In this document: one piece after another, positions 24,431 to 33,881 of the stretch | How the letters are laid out: each line of letters starts with the position of its first letter | Numbering within the stretch: the stretch's first letter is position 1 | Source of the DNA: JANRIC01 sp033765345 | Lineage (GTDB): Bacteria; Bacteroidota; Bacteroidia; Cytophagales; Microscillaceae | Assembly: GCA_033765345.1 (NCBI GenBank) | Contig: JANRIC010000085.1 | Span: forward strand, 1-45,355 | DNA length: 45,355 nucleotides | Direction of reading: 5' to 3' | Position numbers and translations under genes: made by a program | The notes under the pieces: generated by a model | Databases searched by the model: none | What the model was told of the DNA's origin: nothing | The model's input: only the letters and a program-made list of their open reading frames with translations

Positions 24431-25873
24431 TTATTCGGAAACACCTTTCATGGCACCTTCTTCAACGGTTTCCAATTCTTCTGCATAATGTGAAGCAGAG
24501 TCGTCATTAGAAGATTTTAATACGGCTTTTACTTCTGCCATATTTACCACTGGTAAGAATTTGGCAAAAAGGAAAAAGGCTGTAAAGAAAAATCCAAAAG
24601 TGAAAAGATAATCTCCTACGTCTACATAAGTAGGCCAGAACATCGCCCAGCTAGAAGGTAGATAATCTCGGTGTAGTGATGTCACAATAATTACAAATCG
24701 CTCAAACCACATCCCGATATTTACCACAATGGAAAGTACAAAAGTCAGGTAAATATTTCTTCTCAAAGATCTGAACCAGAAGAATTGCGGAGAAATTACG
24801 TTACAAGTCATCATAGAAAGGTATGCCCACCAGTAAGGTCCCGTAGATCGGTTTACGAAGGCATAAGTCTCATATTCTACCTGTGAATACCAAGCAATAA
24901 AAAACTCTGTCAAATAAGCAATCCCTACGATAGAACCTGTCAAAAGAATGATTTTGTTCATTGATTCAATATGACCCAGCGTAATATATGCTTCTAATTT
25001 GAAAACATATCTGGTGATCAGCATCAAGGTCAATACCATCGCAAAACCTGAGAAAATCGCTCCTGCTACGAAGTAAGGAGGGAAAATAGTGGTGTGCCAA
25101 CCGGGAATTACGGAAGTAGCAAAGTCAAAACTCACAATAGTATGAACGGAAAGTACCAGTGGAGTAGAAAGACCAGCAAGTACCAGGGCTACCATTTCGT
25201 AACGTGCCCAGGTTTTGGCAGATCCGTCCCATCCGAAGCTCATTAATCCATAAATAAATCTTGCAATAGGATTTTTGGCTCTTTCACGGATGGTAGCCAA
25301 GTCGGGGATCAGCCCTATATACCAGAATACCAGCGAAACGGTCAGATAGGTAGAAATTGCAAATACGTCCCAAACCAAAGGAGAGTTAAAATTCACCCAC
25401 AAAGAACCATAGGTATTCGGCAGCGGTAATGCCCAGTAAGCCAGCCAGGGCCGCCCCATGTGCATCATAATGAAAGTACCAGCACAAAGCACGGCAAAAA
25501 TCGTCATCGCCTCCGCAGCACGATTGATAGAAGTTCTCCACTTTTGGCGAAAAAGCAAAAGAATGGCTGAAATCAGCGTTCCAGCGTGACCAATACCGAC
25601 CCACCACACGAAGTTGGTGATGTCCCAAGCCCAACCTACGGTTTTGTTCAAACCCCACTCGCCAAGTCCAAAAAACCAGGTACGATACAAGGTATAACTT
25701 CCCCAGGCCAAGACAATGAGTGAGATGGCCATTGCCCCGATCCAACGAATATTGGGAGCGGCTTCAACCTGACGACAGATATCATTGGTGATATCGTGGT
25801 AAGTTGTGGGGCGGTTGTTGTCACGTTCTTGCCGCCTTACAAGAGGCTCTCTGACAGGTGATGTATATTGCAT
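24431..25873 (-). CDS. actC: Alternative complex III subunit ActC (NrfD/PsrC-like membrane protein)
   Basis: The 480-residue protein has ten membrane helices and belongs to the polysulfide reductase NrfD family. Signature segments include WWVGIGHAGTLISAILLLFR (early helices), GRPWLAYW, WHTTIFPPYFVAGAIFSGFA and the later VIIVTSLHRDYLPSSW. In the solved complexes this subunit holds the menaquinol oxidation site next to the iron-sulfur domain of ActB. The soluble N- and C-termini are short. The gene starts 45 bp after actB. Confidence 0.95.
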   Translation of the reverse strand: MQYTSPVREPLVRRQERDNNRPTTYHDITNDICRQVEAAPNIRWIGAMAISLIVLAWGSYTLYRTWFFGLGEWGLNKTVGWAWDITNFVWWVGIGHAGTLISAILLLFRQKWRTSINRAAEAMTIFAVLCAGTFIMMHMGRPWLAYWALPLPNTYGSLWVNFNSPLVWDVFAISTYLTVSLVFWYIGLIPDLATIRERAKNPIARFIYGLMSFGWDGSAKTWARYEMVALVLAGLSTPLVLSVHTIVSFDFATSVIPGWHTTIFPPYFVAGAIFSGFAMVLTLMLITRYVFKLEAYITLGHIESMNKIILLTGSIVGIAYLTEFFIAWYSQVEYETYAFVNRSTGPYWWAYLSMMTCNVISPQFFWFRSLRRNIYLTFVLSIVVNIGMWFERFVIIVTSLHRDYLPSSWAMFWPTYVDVGDYLFTFGFFFTAFFLFAKFLPVVNMAEVKAVLKSSNDDSASHYAEELETVEEGAMKGVSE

Positions 25874-25917
25874 AATGTATATATCGTATTGAGATTCAAT
25901 AAATTAGATTCTATTCA

Positions 25918-28900
25918 TTAACCGTGTTTTTCTTCTTCTTGATGAGTTGCAGTTTCTGTTCCGGCTTTCACTTCGTCTATGTTTCTGATTTTGGTCAGAT
26001 AAGATACCTGGGGTTTGATATTGATCTCATCCAGGACGTGATAAGCTCTAGGCTCTGTGATATTGTATACTTTTTTATCAGAGGCACCGCGCTCACCTTT
26101 GATAATTTCCTGCTTGATACTCAAGGCTTTAGAGATTATACTATTCGCATCGTTCATGTCTCCGAAGGTCAGGGCATTGGTTGGGCAAACCTGTGCACAA
26201 GCTGTAGTAAATTCTCCGTCTTTAATTTGTCTTTTTTCTTTTTTAGCTTCCAATTTTGCAGACTGGATTCTTTGTACACACATGCTACATTTTTCCATCA
26301 CACCGCGTGATCTTACGGTTACATCTGGATTGAGTACCATTTTACCCAAGTCAGTTGTTTGGGTATAATTTATATCTGTAAAACGGGTATCTTCGGCATA
26401 GTGGAACCAATTGAAGCGACGCACTTTGTAAGGGCAGTTATTAGCACAATAGCGAGTACCAATACAACGGTTGTACGCCATTTGGTTGAGGCCTTCGGTG
26501 CTATGGGTAGTGGCAAGTACCGGGCAGACGGTCTCGCAGGGAGCGTTATTACAGTGCTGGCACATCAAAGGCATAAAGGTCACTTCGGGATTATCGGCTG
26601 CATTTTCCATTTCTGCCCAGGTATCTGCATCATCGGGGCTGCTGTAGTAGCGGTCTATTCTGATCCAGTGCATTTCACGGCGCATCAATACTTCTTTTTT
26701 ACCCACTACTGGCACATTATTCTCAACCTGACAGGCAATTGTACAAGCACTACATCCGATACAAGAATTGAGATCCACGACCAGTCCCCAAGAGTGATTC
26801 GGATAATCGTGTCCTTTCCAAAGTGTAATTTCGGTAGGTTTTTTCTCACCTTCATCAGTATGTATCAAAACTTGCTTTCTGCCTGCTGCACTATCTTTTT
26901 GATATTCTTTCAGGGTAGCTCCCTGGATAATATCACGCCCCATGATCGTATGGTGAGTCTGGGTTTGGGCGATAGCATCTTTTCCACTGATTTTCTCAAT
27001 TTTCACATCATTTTGAAAATCTGTACCCGCTAAGGGGAATACATTCACGCCAACCCCTGTACCTACCTTACCGGAAATCTCTCTACCATACCCCAAAGCA
27101 ATAGAAACTGTGCCAGGTGCTTGTCCGGGTTGTACCATTACGGGTACTTCGGCAGAGAAATTACCGACACTGAATTTTACTTTTTGATCTTGCTTAAGCT
27201 GCATTTCTTTGGCCATACTTTGTGAGATACACAAGTAGTTAGCCCAGCAAGCTTTGGTGATGGGATCAGGCATTTCTTGTAGCCAGGGGTTATTGGCTTG
27301 TGCTCCGGTGCCGATGCCTACTTTCTCATAGACGGTCAATTCAACACCTTTACCCACAGAATTTTTCTGAATGGCGGCAATGGCTTGATTTACGTTGAGT
27401 GTAGGATTTTTGGCAGGGCTTGTTGGCTCATCCCCTTCTTTGGGTTTGTCACCGCCTTCTTTGACAGTTGGCGCGGCTTTGATTTCTGTAGAAAATACGC
27501 CATTGTGTACAGCGTTATTCCAGAAATTCACAAAATCAGCCTCGGTATTTTGGGCTTTGAACTGATTTGCTTGCCAGAAAGCACGCATATAGTCATAAAA
27601 AGCTACTTTTTGTCCTGCCCAGGTCAGGAAGCTTTCCTGTGCTTGACGGGTATTGTAAATATTGGTAATGGCAGGTTGGCTGATGCTAAAATGCCCTTTG
27701 CGAGGTTCAGCGTCATTCCAAGATTCCAGGAAGTGATTATCGGGGCAGACATAGTCGCAAAGTTCCGTAGTCTCATCGGGTCTGAAAGCCAAAGAAATTT
27801 TTGTACCCACCTTGGAGAGAGCCTCTTTTAGTTCCTTACCTTTGGGGTGGCTGTATACGGGGTTTGTTCCATAGAAAATCACCATATCTACACGACCACC
27901 TTTCACATCATCCAAGAAACGATCCATCTCTTCATCCATTCCTTGGTGTGTATATACAGGTACGTCACTCAGGATGGTTTTGCCGTAATTATTCAGGCTT
28001 TGGTTAATGGCATTTACTACCATCTGTACATCAGCAGAAGTAGAGCTACTGACTACCAGAGACTTCCCTTTGTTGGCTTTTAAATCTTTAGAAACTTTAT
28101 CTAAAACTTTATCTAATGCTTTGTCTTTGAATTCGTCAAATCCTGTCAATTTTTTATATAAAGAAACCAATAAAAGAGCCTCTTGAGAAGCTTTGACCGG
28201 ATAACGATAATCAGCATTGGCTCCAGTCATAGACAGACGAGACTCAAACTGATAATGACGAGACATTTTTTTGTTGTTTTCGCCCAATTTGCGGTTAGGA
28301 GCGTATTGGGTGGCAAATTCTACGGGAGAAAGCCAGGTTCCCAGAAAGTCAGCTCCAAAAGAGACAATGACTTCGGCCTTTCCGAAATCATAACTTGGCA
28401 CCATGGCCGTACCGAAAGTGGCTTGATTGGCTTTCAGGATTCCACTTGCCGAGAACACATCATAAGTTACTTGTTGGGTGGAAGGGAATTGTTTTTTGAA
28501 GGTTGCCAGTACGCTTTTGGTAGCAGGGCTGATGATGGTTGGTGATACGATGCGGATATTTCGGGCAGAAGAAAGTTTTTTGATGATTTCTTCGTCAATC
28601 GCACTATTTTGAACCTCACGCTCTTTGGCAGTTTCAGGAAGTTTTTTATCTTTTTTGAAAAACCCTTTGAAGCGTGTTTCATCATAAAGGTCTAATACAG
28701 AAGCCTGTACCTTGGCAGAGGTTTTACCCTTAGAAATGGCAGAAAGGTCATTTCCTTCAATCTTAATAGGGCGGCCTTCGCGAGTTTTTACCAGGATGCT
28801 GTTGTACTCATTGTCCTGGAAGTAGGTAGAAGCATAATAATTCGGGATGCTTGGGTCAATATCCAGTGGCTTATTCAGATAAGGAATGGCTTTTTTGAGA

Positions 28901-29118
28901 GGAGCTTCACAAGCCGCAAGTGATACGGCTGCGATGCTAAAACCCATCAGTTTTAGGAAATCCCGTCGGTTGCTTCCGACAGCATCATCGGATAGTTCAC
29001 CATTTTGCTCATGGATGGGAAGATAATTCGGAAATTCTTTTTCCGCATTTTTGACAAATTCCAGATCATTGGTCAGTTCTTCTATACCTTTCCAATATCT
29101 CTTTTGGTTTTGTTCCAT
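25918..29118 (-). CDS. actB: Alternative complex III subunit ActB (Tat-exported molybdopterin-like and iron-sulfur protein)
   Basis: The 1066-residue protein has an internal twin-arginine signal (R51-R52-DFLKLMGF) that ends in a lipobox (LAAC, Cys70), so it is Tat-exported and probably lipid-anchored. Residues 80-740 resemble the molybdopterin oxidoreductase fold but lack an obvious cofactor-binding motif, as in known ActB. The C-terminal ferredoxin domain (about 780-1000) carries four cysteine clusters: CIGCSACTIAC; CQHCNNAPCETVCP; CIGTRYCANNCP; and CSMC with CAQVCP. These hold the 4Fe4S/3Fe4S wire that receives electrons from menaquinol at ActC and passes them to the hemes of ActA. Confidence 0.95.
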   Translation of the reverse strand: MEQNQKRYWKGIEELTNDLEFVKNAEKEFPNYLPIHEQNGELSDDAVGSNRRDFLKLMGFSIAAVSLAACEAPLKKAIPYLNKPLDIDPSIPNYYASTYFQDNEYNSILVKTREGRPIKIEGNDLSAISKGKTSAKVQASVLDLYDETRFKGFFKKDKKLPETAKEREVQNSAIDEEIIKKLSSARNIRIVSPTIISPATKSVLATFKKQFPSTQQVTYDVFSASGILKANQATFGTAMVPSYDFGKAEVIVSFGADFLGTWLSPVEFATQYAPNRKLGENNKKMSRHYQFESRLSMTGANADYRYPVKASQEALLLVSLYKKLTGFDEFKDKALDKVLDKVSKDLKANKGKSLVVSSSTSADVQMVVNAINQSLNNYGKTILSDVPVYTHQGMDEEMDRFLDDVKGGRVDMVIFYGTNPVYSHPKGKELKEALSKVGTKISLAFRPDETTELCDYVCPDNHFLESWNDAEPRKGHFSISQPAITNIYNTRQAQESFLTWAGQKVAFYDYMRAFWQANQFKAQNTEADFVNFWNNAVHNGVFSTEIKAAPTVKEGGDKPKEGDEPTSPAKNPTLNVNQAIAAIQKNSVGKGVELTVYEKVGIGTGAQANNPWLQEMPDPITKACWANYLCISQSMAKEMQLKQDQKVKFSVGNFSAEVPVMVQPGQAPGTVSIALGYGREISGKVGTGVGVNVFPLAGTDFQNDVKIEKISGKDAIAQTQTHHTIMGRDIIQGATLKEYQKDSAAGRKQVLIHTDEGEKKPTEITLWKGHDYPNHSWGLVVDLNSCIGCSACTIACQVENNVPVVGKKEVLMRREMHWIRIDRYYSSPDDADTWAEMENAADNPEVTFMPLMCQHCNNAPCETVCPVLATTHSTEGLNQMAYNRCIGTRYCANNCPYKVRRFNWFHYAEDTRFTDINYTQTTDLGKMVLNPDVTVRSRGVMEKCSMCVQRIQSAKLEAKKEKRQIKDGEFTTACAQVCPTNALTFGDMNDANSIISKALSIKQEIIKGERGASDKKVYNITEPRAYHVLDEINIKPQVSYLTKIRNIDEVKAGTETATHQEEEKHG

Positions 29119-29166
29119 TATATATCTATGAGTATTTTTCAGTAAAAAATTTTAGTTCAATCCTTA

Positions 29167-30468
29167 TTAGTAGTGGCATTTGGAGCATTCCAAACCTCCG
29201 ATATTTTCAACCGTTACGGGTTTTGTACCATTCTGCGAGTGGTACTCCATCAAGCGATCATAGTAGGCATTGTCTTTGGCGTGTTCTACAACGGTTTGTC
29301 TGTGGCAGTTGATACACCAGCCCATCGTCAAAGGAGCTCGTTGCTGCACAACTTCCATTTCTTCGATCTTTCCGTGGCAATTCTCACAGGCCAACCCTGC
29401 TACATTGGTATGTTGAGCGTGATTGAAATAGGCCAAATCCGGCAGATTGTGGATTCTAACCCACTCAATCGGTTTGTTGTTTTCAATCGCTGTATATATT
29501 TTTTTGATTTCAGGGGAATTCTGTTTGATAGCATTGTGGCAATTCATACAAATATTTGCTGAAGGAATGGTAGCAGACTTGCCTTTATAAACGCCTGTGT
29601 GGCAATAACCACAGTCAATTTGATACTTACCAGCGTGTAGTTTATGCGAGAAAGCAATTGGCTGTGTAGGTGCGTATCCTTGCTGAATTCCGATATCTGT
29701 CATTCCGTCCACAAGCCCTTTGAGTACTACGAGGGTAAAAATGATCAGTACCCCATTGATAAAAGCCTTGCTTTGGAAAATTTTACCGAAATTATATTTT
29801 TGATAAATGACTTCTTTGTCAGCCTCATCAAGATCGGTTTTCTGATCCAGGTATCTTCTGAGCAGTGATACCAATATGAAGAGTACCGCAACGATCAGCA
29901 CCAATACTACAATCAAGATTCCAAGCAGAATATTGAAATAATTGGCAAGACCTGAATCTGATTGTGCAGTAACTTCAGTTCCTCCTTCGCTAGTTGTAGT
30001 AGGTTCAACAGGAGGTTTATAATTGGCAATATAATCAATCACGGCATTGATGTCCTCATCCGGCCAAGGGAAGGCGGTCATCAAAGTCTTGTTGTATTTT
30101 TCGTAAAGTGCTACGGCATAAGGATCACCGCTAGTAATGACAGCCTGAGAGTTTTTGATCCAGGGGATAAGCCAGGAGCGGTCTCGGCGTTCTAAGATAC
30201 CTTGCAATCCGGGTCCTACAACTACCTCATTGCTGAGTGCGTGGCAGGAAGTACAGTTATTGTTGAAAAGTTCCTCTCCTTTGGCGAGGATTGCTGCATC
30301 AGGAGCACCTGTGGCTGCTGTACCGCCCTCAGCAGATTTGGTAGTATCTGCGGGGTTAGTTTGTTGAGCCAGGGTTAGGTGTATGGATAAAAGCAGGACT
30401 AAACCAGCGGCAAAAAACGGCTTAAAGACAGTAAAAACCTTATCAGTGAAAGTGAATATTGTACACAT
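29167..30468 (-). CDS. actA: Alternative complex III subunit ActA (hexaheme cytochrome c with fused N-terminal monoheme domain)
   Basis: ATG at 30468 is chosen because a signal peptide follows it directly (to LTLAQ, residue 35); the open frame continues 21 codons upstream. The 433-residue protein has six CxxCH sites: residues 72-76 in an N-terminal class I-like cytochrome c domain, then 286-290, 307-311, 361-365, 385-389 and 428-432 in the multiheme domain. Two membrane helices lie between the two parts (178-203 and 236-252). It is the first gene of the act-cox cluster. The extra heme domain could act as a built-in donor to the oxidase, in addition to ActE; that is inference. Confidence 0.93.
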   Translation of the reverse strand: MCTIFTFTDKVFTVFKPFFAAGLVLLLSIHLTLAQQTNPADTTKSAEGGTAATGAPDAAILAKGEELFNNNCTSCHALSNEVVVGPGLQGILERRDRSWLIPWIKNSQAVITSGDPYAVALYEKYNKTLMTAFPWPDEDINAVIDYIANYKPPVEPTTTSEGGTEVTAQSDSGLANYFNILLGILIVVLVLIVAVLFILVSLLRRYLDQKTDLDEADKEVIYQKYNFGKIFQSKAFINGVLIIFTLVVLKGLVDGMTDIGIQQGYAPTQPIAFSHKLHAGKYQIDCGYCHTGVYKGKSATIPSANICMNCHNAIKQNSPEIKKIYTAIENNKPIEWVRIHNLPDLAYFNHAQHTNVAGLACENCHGKIEEMEVVQQRAPLTMGWCINCHRQTVVEHAKDNAYYDRLMEYHSQNGTKPVTVENIGGLECSKCHY

Positions 30469-30858
30469 TGAGTATATCTTATTTTTGGATTCTGAACTTT
30501 CAATAATTACAAACACATTGTATCTTTTCAACGACTTGTTTGTGGGATTGTTTGACCCTTGTGTGAATTATGAGGCAATACTACAACACAATTTTTATTT
30601 CACAAAATTTTAACAAATTGGGATAAGAAATCTGAAATCAGTTCGTTTGTAAATACTTGTGCAATTTCGGGTACAAAATTTTAAAATTCAAGCACTTGAT
30701 TTAAGATTAAGAAATAATTAATCTTATATAGAATGATTTTAAATTATTGGCAAAGTAAGAACCAAGATATAAGAATATTGTATCTGAAATGCTTCAAAAT
30801 CAGACTCATGCAATATTCAAGAAGAAATTGTATTTAATAAAGAAGAGAAAAAGAAGAG
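30469..30858. other. Leader/promoter region of the act-cox operon
   Basis: No gene lies between actA and the tRNA. The minus-strand promoter of the whole respiratory operon should be here, but I find no perfect TAnnTTTG box; the best candidate is TGTGTTTG (complement of 30512-30519). The stretch is about 70 percent A+T. A plus-strand open frame at 30383-30613 has no recognisable product. Confidence 0.5.
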
Positions 30859-30929
30859 AGGTCGCGAGCGGATTCGAACCGCTGTACGAGCTTTTGCAGA
30901 GCTCTGCCTAGCCACTCGGCCACACGACC
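30859..30929 (-). tRNA. tRNA-Cys (anticodon GCA)
   Basis: The 71-nt cloverleaf folds fully. The acceptor is GGTCGTG with CGCGACC and discriminator T, the D arm GCC/GGC, and the anticodon stem GAGCT/AGCTC with loop CTGCAAA (anticodon GCA). The T arm is AGCGG-TTCGAAT-CCGCT. CCA is not encoded. It lies alone between S1 and the act operon. Confidence 0.97.
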
Positions 30930-30946
30930 TAAAAAATTCGGGGAAA

Positions 30947-30954
30947 CAAAGATA
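30947..30954 (-). promoter_or_regulatory. -7 element for tRNA-Cys
   Basis: The minus strand reads TATCTTTG, matching TAnnTTTG, 17 bp before the tRNA 5' end. The expected -33 position falls in the S1 terminator stem and has no clear TTG. Confidence 0.5.
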
Positions 30955-30973
30955 ATAAATTTTTGAGAAAGTT

Positions 30974-31011
30974 AAGCATAGAAGCCCGTTTTTTTACGAG
31001 CTTCTATACTT
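30974..31011 (-). terminator. Hairpin terminator after rpsA
   Basis: A 16-bp stem (30974-30989 with 30996-31011, including three G-U type pairs) closes on a 6-base homopolymer loop. It begins 3 bp after the rpsA stop codon. The bases after it on the minus strand are only moderately T-rich. Confidence 0.75.
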
Positions 31012-31014
31012 AGA

Positions 31015-32802
31015 TTATTCTTCATCATCACTCATTTGTTCTTTCAATGCTGAAAGAGCCTCGATATCACCTAATGTAGATTTATCTTCATTTTCTACTT
31101 TTTTGGTAGAGGTGGTAGCAGGGGCTTTTTTCTTCTTAGCGGCTGCTTTTTTCTCAGCGTCTTTGGCTTCGTCTTTATAAACTTTTGTATGAGAGAGTAT
31201 AATTTTCTTTTCTTCTTTGGAGAAGTCAATTACCTGAAATTCAAGATTTTCTCCTACTTCGGGTTCTGTGCCGTCTTCCTTAGTTAGGTTACGAAGGGTA
31301 CAGAATCCTTCAATACCATAAGGCAATTCAAGCAAAGCACCTTTATCGTTTTTGGTGATAATGGTACAACTATGATTAGACCCGATGGTAAATACCGTTT
31401 CGAAAGTATCCCAGGGGTTTTCTTCGAGTTGTTTGTGCCCTAGTGCAAGGCGTTTGTTTTCCACATCAAGTTCAAGTACAACTACTTCCAGATCATCTCC
31501 GATTTTCACAAATTCAGAAGGGTGTTTGATTTTGCGAGTCCAGGAAAGGTCAGATACGTGTACCAGTCCGTCGATACCTTCTTCGAGTTCGAGGAATAGT
31601 CCGAAGCTTGTCAAATTACGCACAATTCCTGAGTGTCTGGAACCGACGGCATATTTGGTAAGAATATCTTGTTTTTCCCAGGGGTTCTCGATAAGTTGTT
31701 TGATGCCGAGAGACATTTTACGTTCGTCACGATCTAGAGTAAGCACTACGGCTTCCAGTTCATCCCCTACGTTGATAAAATCTTGTGGATTTCGTAAATG
31801 TTGAGACCAAGACATTTCGGATACGTGAATCAGCCCTTCTACGCCTGGGATTACCTCTAAGAAAGCACCATAATCGGCTACATTGACAATCTTGCCCTTC
31901 ACTTTGGTGCCTACTTGAATATCTTCGGGAAGAGATTCCCAAGGATGAGGCGTTAGTTGCTTCATACCCAATGAGATACGTCTTTTTTCATCGTCAAAAT
32001 CCAACACCACAATATTGACTTTTTGATCGAGTCCGAGTACTTCTTCGGGGTGATTGATTCTTCCCCAAGAAATATCAGTAATATGGAGTAAACCGTCAAC
32101 GCCTCCAAGGTCAATAAATACGCCGAAGTTGGTCATATTCTTGATAACTCCTTCGAGTACCTGGCCTTTTTCGAGGTTGTTGAGGATTTGAGTTTTTTGC
32201 TGTTCGAGGTCTTTTTCGATGAGTACTTTATGAGATACTACAACGTTATCGTTGGTGTGGTTGATTTTGATAATTTTTACTTCCATGAGTTTATCCACAT
32301 AGATATCAAAATCGCGGATGGGTTTCACGTCGATTTGCGAACCCGGTAAGAAAGCTTCAATTCCGAATATATCTACGATTAATCCTCCTTTGGTTCTACG
32401 CTTCACGATTCCTTCAACGATGGTATCGTTGTCGTGGGCGCTTTGGATTTTTTCCCAAGCGGTAAGGATTTTGGCTTTACGACGAGAGAGGATAATTTGT
32501 CCGTTGGAATCTTCTTGATTTTCAACGTATACTTCTACTTCGTCACCCTCTTTTAAATTTGGCATATCTTTAAATTCAGAAAGGGGTACAAGTCCATCCG
32601 ATTTAAAGCCAATATTCAAAATTACATCCCGGTCAATGATGCCTACGACGACACCTTTTACGACTTCTTTTTCATTGACTTCGGTCAGTGTATTATCATA
32701 AAGCTTTTCCAATTCGGCTTTTTCTGCTGCGGTATATCCTTCGCCGAATCCCTTGCTTGTTAATTTGTCCCAATCAAAGTCATCTTGAGAATTGCTACTC
32801 AT
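31015..32802 (-). CDS. rpsA: 30S ribosomal protein S1
   Basis: ATG at 32802 (MSSNSQDDFDWDKL) is preferred to an in-frame TTG 39 bases upstream. The 595-residue protein has six S1 RNA-binding repeats, starting near VVKGVVVGIIDRD, VEGIVKRRTKGG, LEGVIKNMTNFGVF, VKGKIVNVADYGAF, HSGIVRNLTSFGLF and HSCTIITKNDKGAL. The middle repeats carry the usual GVDGLLHITDISW-type strand. A Lys/Ala-rich and acidic tail ends the protein. S1 brings mRNA to the 30S subunit, which matters in Bacteroidota because Shine-Dalgarno use is weak. It has its own promoter and terminator, so it is monocistronic. Confidence 0.96.
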   Translation of the reverse strand: MSSNSQDDFDWDKLTSKGFGEGYTAAEKAELEKLYDNTLTEVNEKEVVKGVVVGIIDRDVILNIGFKSDGLVPLSEFKDMPNLKEGDEVEVYVENQEDSNGQIILSRRKAKILTAWEKIQSAHDNDTIVEGIVKRRTKGGLIVDIFGIEAFLPGSQIDVKPIRDFDIYVDKLMEVKIIKINHTNDNVVVSHKVLIEKDLEQQKTQILNNLEKGQVLEGVIKNMTNFGVFIDLGGVDGLLHITDISWGRINHPEEVLGLDQKVNIVVLDFDDEKRRISLGMKQLTPHPWESLPEDIQVGTKVKGKIVNVADYGAFLEVIPGVEGLIHVSEMSWSQHLRNPQDFINVGDELEAVVLTLDRDERKMSLGIKQLIENPWEKQDILTKYAVGSRHSGIVRNLTSFGLFLELEEGIDGLVHVSDLSWTRKIKHPSEFVKIGDDLEVVVLELDVENKRLALGHKQLEENPWDTFETVFTIGSNHSCTIITKNDKGALLELPYGIEGFCTLRNLTKEDGTEPEVGENLEFQVIDFSKEEKKIILSHTKVYKDEAKDAEKKAAAKKKKAPATTSTKKVENEDKSTLGDIEALSALKEQMSDDEE

Positions 32803-32908
32803 AATGTCTGTTAGCCCTGTTTGTTGTTCGAGGGTGATCAATTTTTTTTTGGTTTAACAATTATTTAATAAACTATACTAAATGTTTTTTAGAAATTGTT
32901 TAAGGAAT

Positions 32909-32940
32909 CAAATATAATCATTTTTTTGTGAAAATGACAA
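32909..32940 (-). promoter_or_regulatory. Promoter of rpsA
   Basis: The minus strand reads TTG (complement of 32938-32940), 21 bp, then TATATTTG (complement of 32909-32916). Transcription would start about 100 nt before the ATG, leaving an A+T-rich leader in which S1 could autoregulate. Confidence 0.65.
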
Positions 32941-32989
32941 TTTCCGAACAAGTTTCTTAAAACGAGTTGCAAAGTTAATTCTTTTTTTG

Positions 32990-33017
32990 AAAAAAAAACA
33001 CAATTTTTCAAAAATTG
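32990..33017 (-). terminator. Intrinsic terminator after the HNH gene
   Basis: The minus strand has a palindrome CAATTTTT-G-AAAAATTG (33001-33017) followed by TG and nine T residues (32990-32998). It lies 24 bp after the HNH stop codon. The stem has little G+C but the T tract is strong. Confidence 0.55.
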
Positions 33018-33040
33018 GAAAAATTTACAAAGGCAGTTGT

Positions 33041-33562
33041 TTAATAGTATTTGTATTTTTTCCCCAGGTAAGGTTTCCAGTTTTCTTCAATAGGTCCTGA
33101 AAAATCCCTCAAAAACATAATAAACGAGGGTTTAAAAGGTTGTCTGGCAAGGGGCATAGAGGCTTCTTCGGGGGTATAGTCCCCTTTTTTGGAGTTGCAA
33201 TGTTTGCAGGCAGTTACGAGATTATCCCAGGTTGACCTACCTCCTTTGGATCGCGGGATGACGTGGTCGAGCGTTAGATCTTTGGTAGAGCCACAATACT
33301 GACATTTGCCTCCATCTCTTTTGAAGATATTTTGGCGACTGAGCATCACTCCTTTGTAGGGCAGATTGACATAACGATATAAGCGAATGATAGAGGGCAT
33401 TGGATAAGTAGAGGTAACTGTACGCAACTTTAAATTCGAGGCTTCGGCAATCAGCTCTGCTTTGTTGAGGTATACCAAAATAAAGGCCTTCTGAACACTA
33501 CATACGGTTAGTGCTCGGTAATCCTGATTTAGTATAAGAACTTTATTTCCTTGTACACTCAT
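33041..33562 (-). CDS. HNH endonuclease family protein
   Basis: The 173-residue protein has a zinc-stabilised HNH/McrA-type nuclease motif: C87-QY-C90, then LTLDHVIPRSKGG with Asp99-His100, then NLVTA-C119-KH-C122-NSKKG. An N-terminal domain of 80 residues (NQDYRALTVCSVQKAFILVY) and the C-terminal FIMFLRDFSGPIEENWKPYL are typical of a single-copy housekeeping HNH protein found across Bacteroidota and other phyla. It has no phage, restriction or toxin partners here, so a role in DNA repair or processing is more likely than defence. That role is inferred. It has its own promoter and terminator. Confidence 0.88.
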   Translation of the reverse strand: MSVQGNKVLILNQDYRALTVCSVQKAFILVYLNKAELIAEASNLKLRTVTSTYPMPSIIRLYRYVNLPYKGVMLSRQNIFKRDGGKCQYCGSTKDLTLDHVIPRSKGGRSTWDNLVTACKHCNSKKGDYTPEEASMPLARQPFKPSFIMFLRDFSGPIEENWKPYLGKKYKYY

Positions 33563-33881
33563 AGGGAATCCTCTCTATCTTTTGGAGGTAAGACCGGTAC
33601 TTTACTTTAATAAAGACATGCCATTGCGAAATTAATGACCGTGCAAAAGTACAATATAAGGAGTTTAAAACAAAATTGAAACTCGGTTTTTCGAGATTTA
33701 TACTTAGATTAAAATGATTTACACTACAAGACTCCTTAAGGGCAGAATTTTAATGATTTTCCTCTTCTGTTTTTATAACATTGTTTTGGTTTGAGTGCAT
33801 GGAGTCAATAATCTATTTGAGGAGCTTTTTCTATAAATATTCTGGGTTTGTTTATCAAAATTGTTTTTATTAGGATAATAA
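33563..33881. other. Intergenic region between HNH and NlpC/P60 genes
   Basis: Apart from the HNH promoter (33644-33673) and a copy of the ATACTTAGATTAAA motif (33700-33713), nothing is recognised. No open frame has gene-like features. Confidence 0.5.
33644..33673 (-). promoter_or_regulatory. Promoter of the HNH gene
   Basis: The minus strand reads TTG (complement of 33671-33673), 19 bp, then TACTTTTG (complement of 33644-33651), a full Bacteroidota consensus match about 80 bp before the ATG. Confidence 0.7.

Noticed and set aside
26359..27033. 224-residue plus-strand open frame
   Set aside because: It lies wholly antisense to the well-supported actB gene and its translation is a shadow of that coding sequence.
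27298..27831. 177-residue plus-strand open frame
   Set aside because: Antisense shadow of actB with no family features.
33041..33562. HNH gene as part of a defence or restriction system
   Set aside because: No methyltransferase, phage or toxin-like partner is adjacent, and the protein matches a housekeeping HNH family with its own promoter and terminator.
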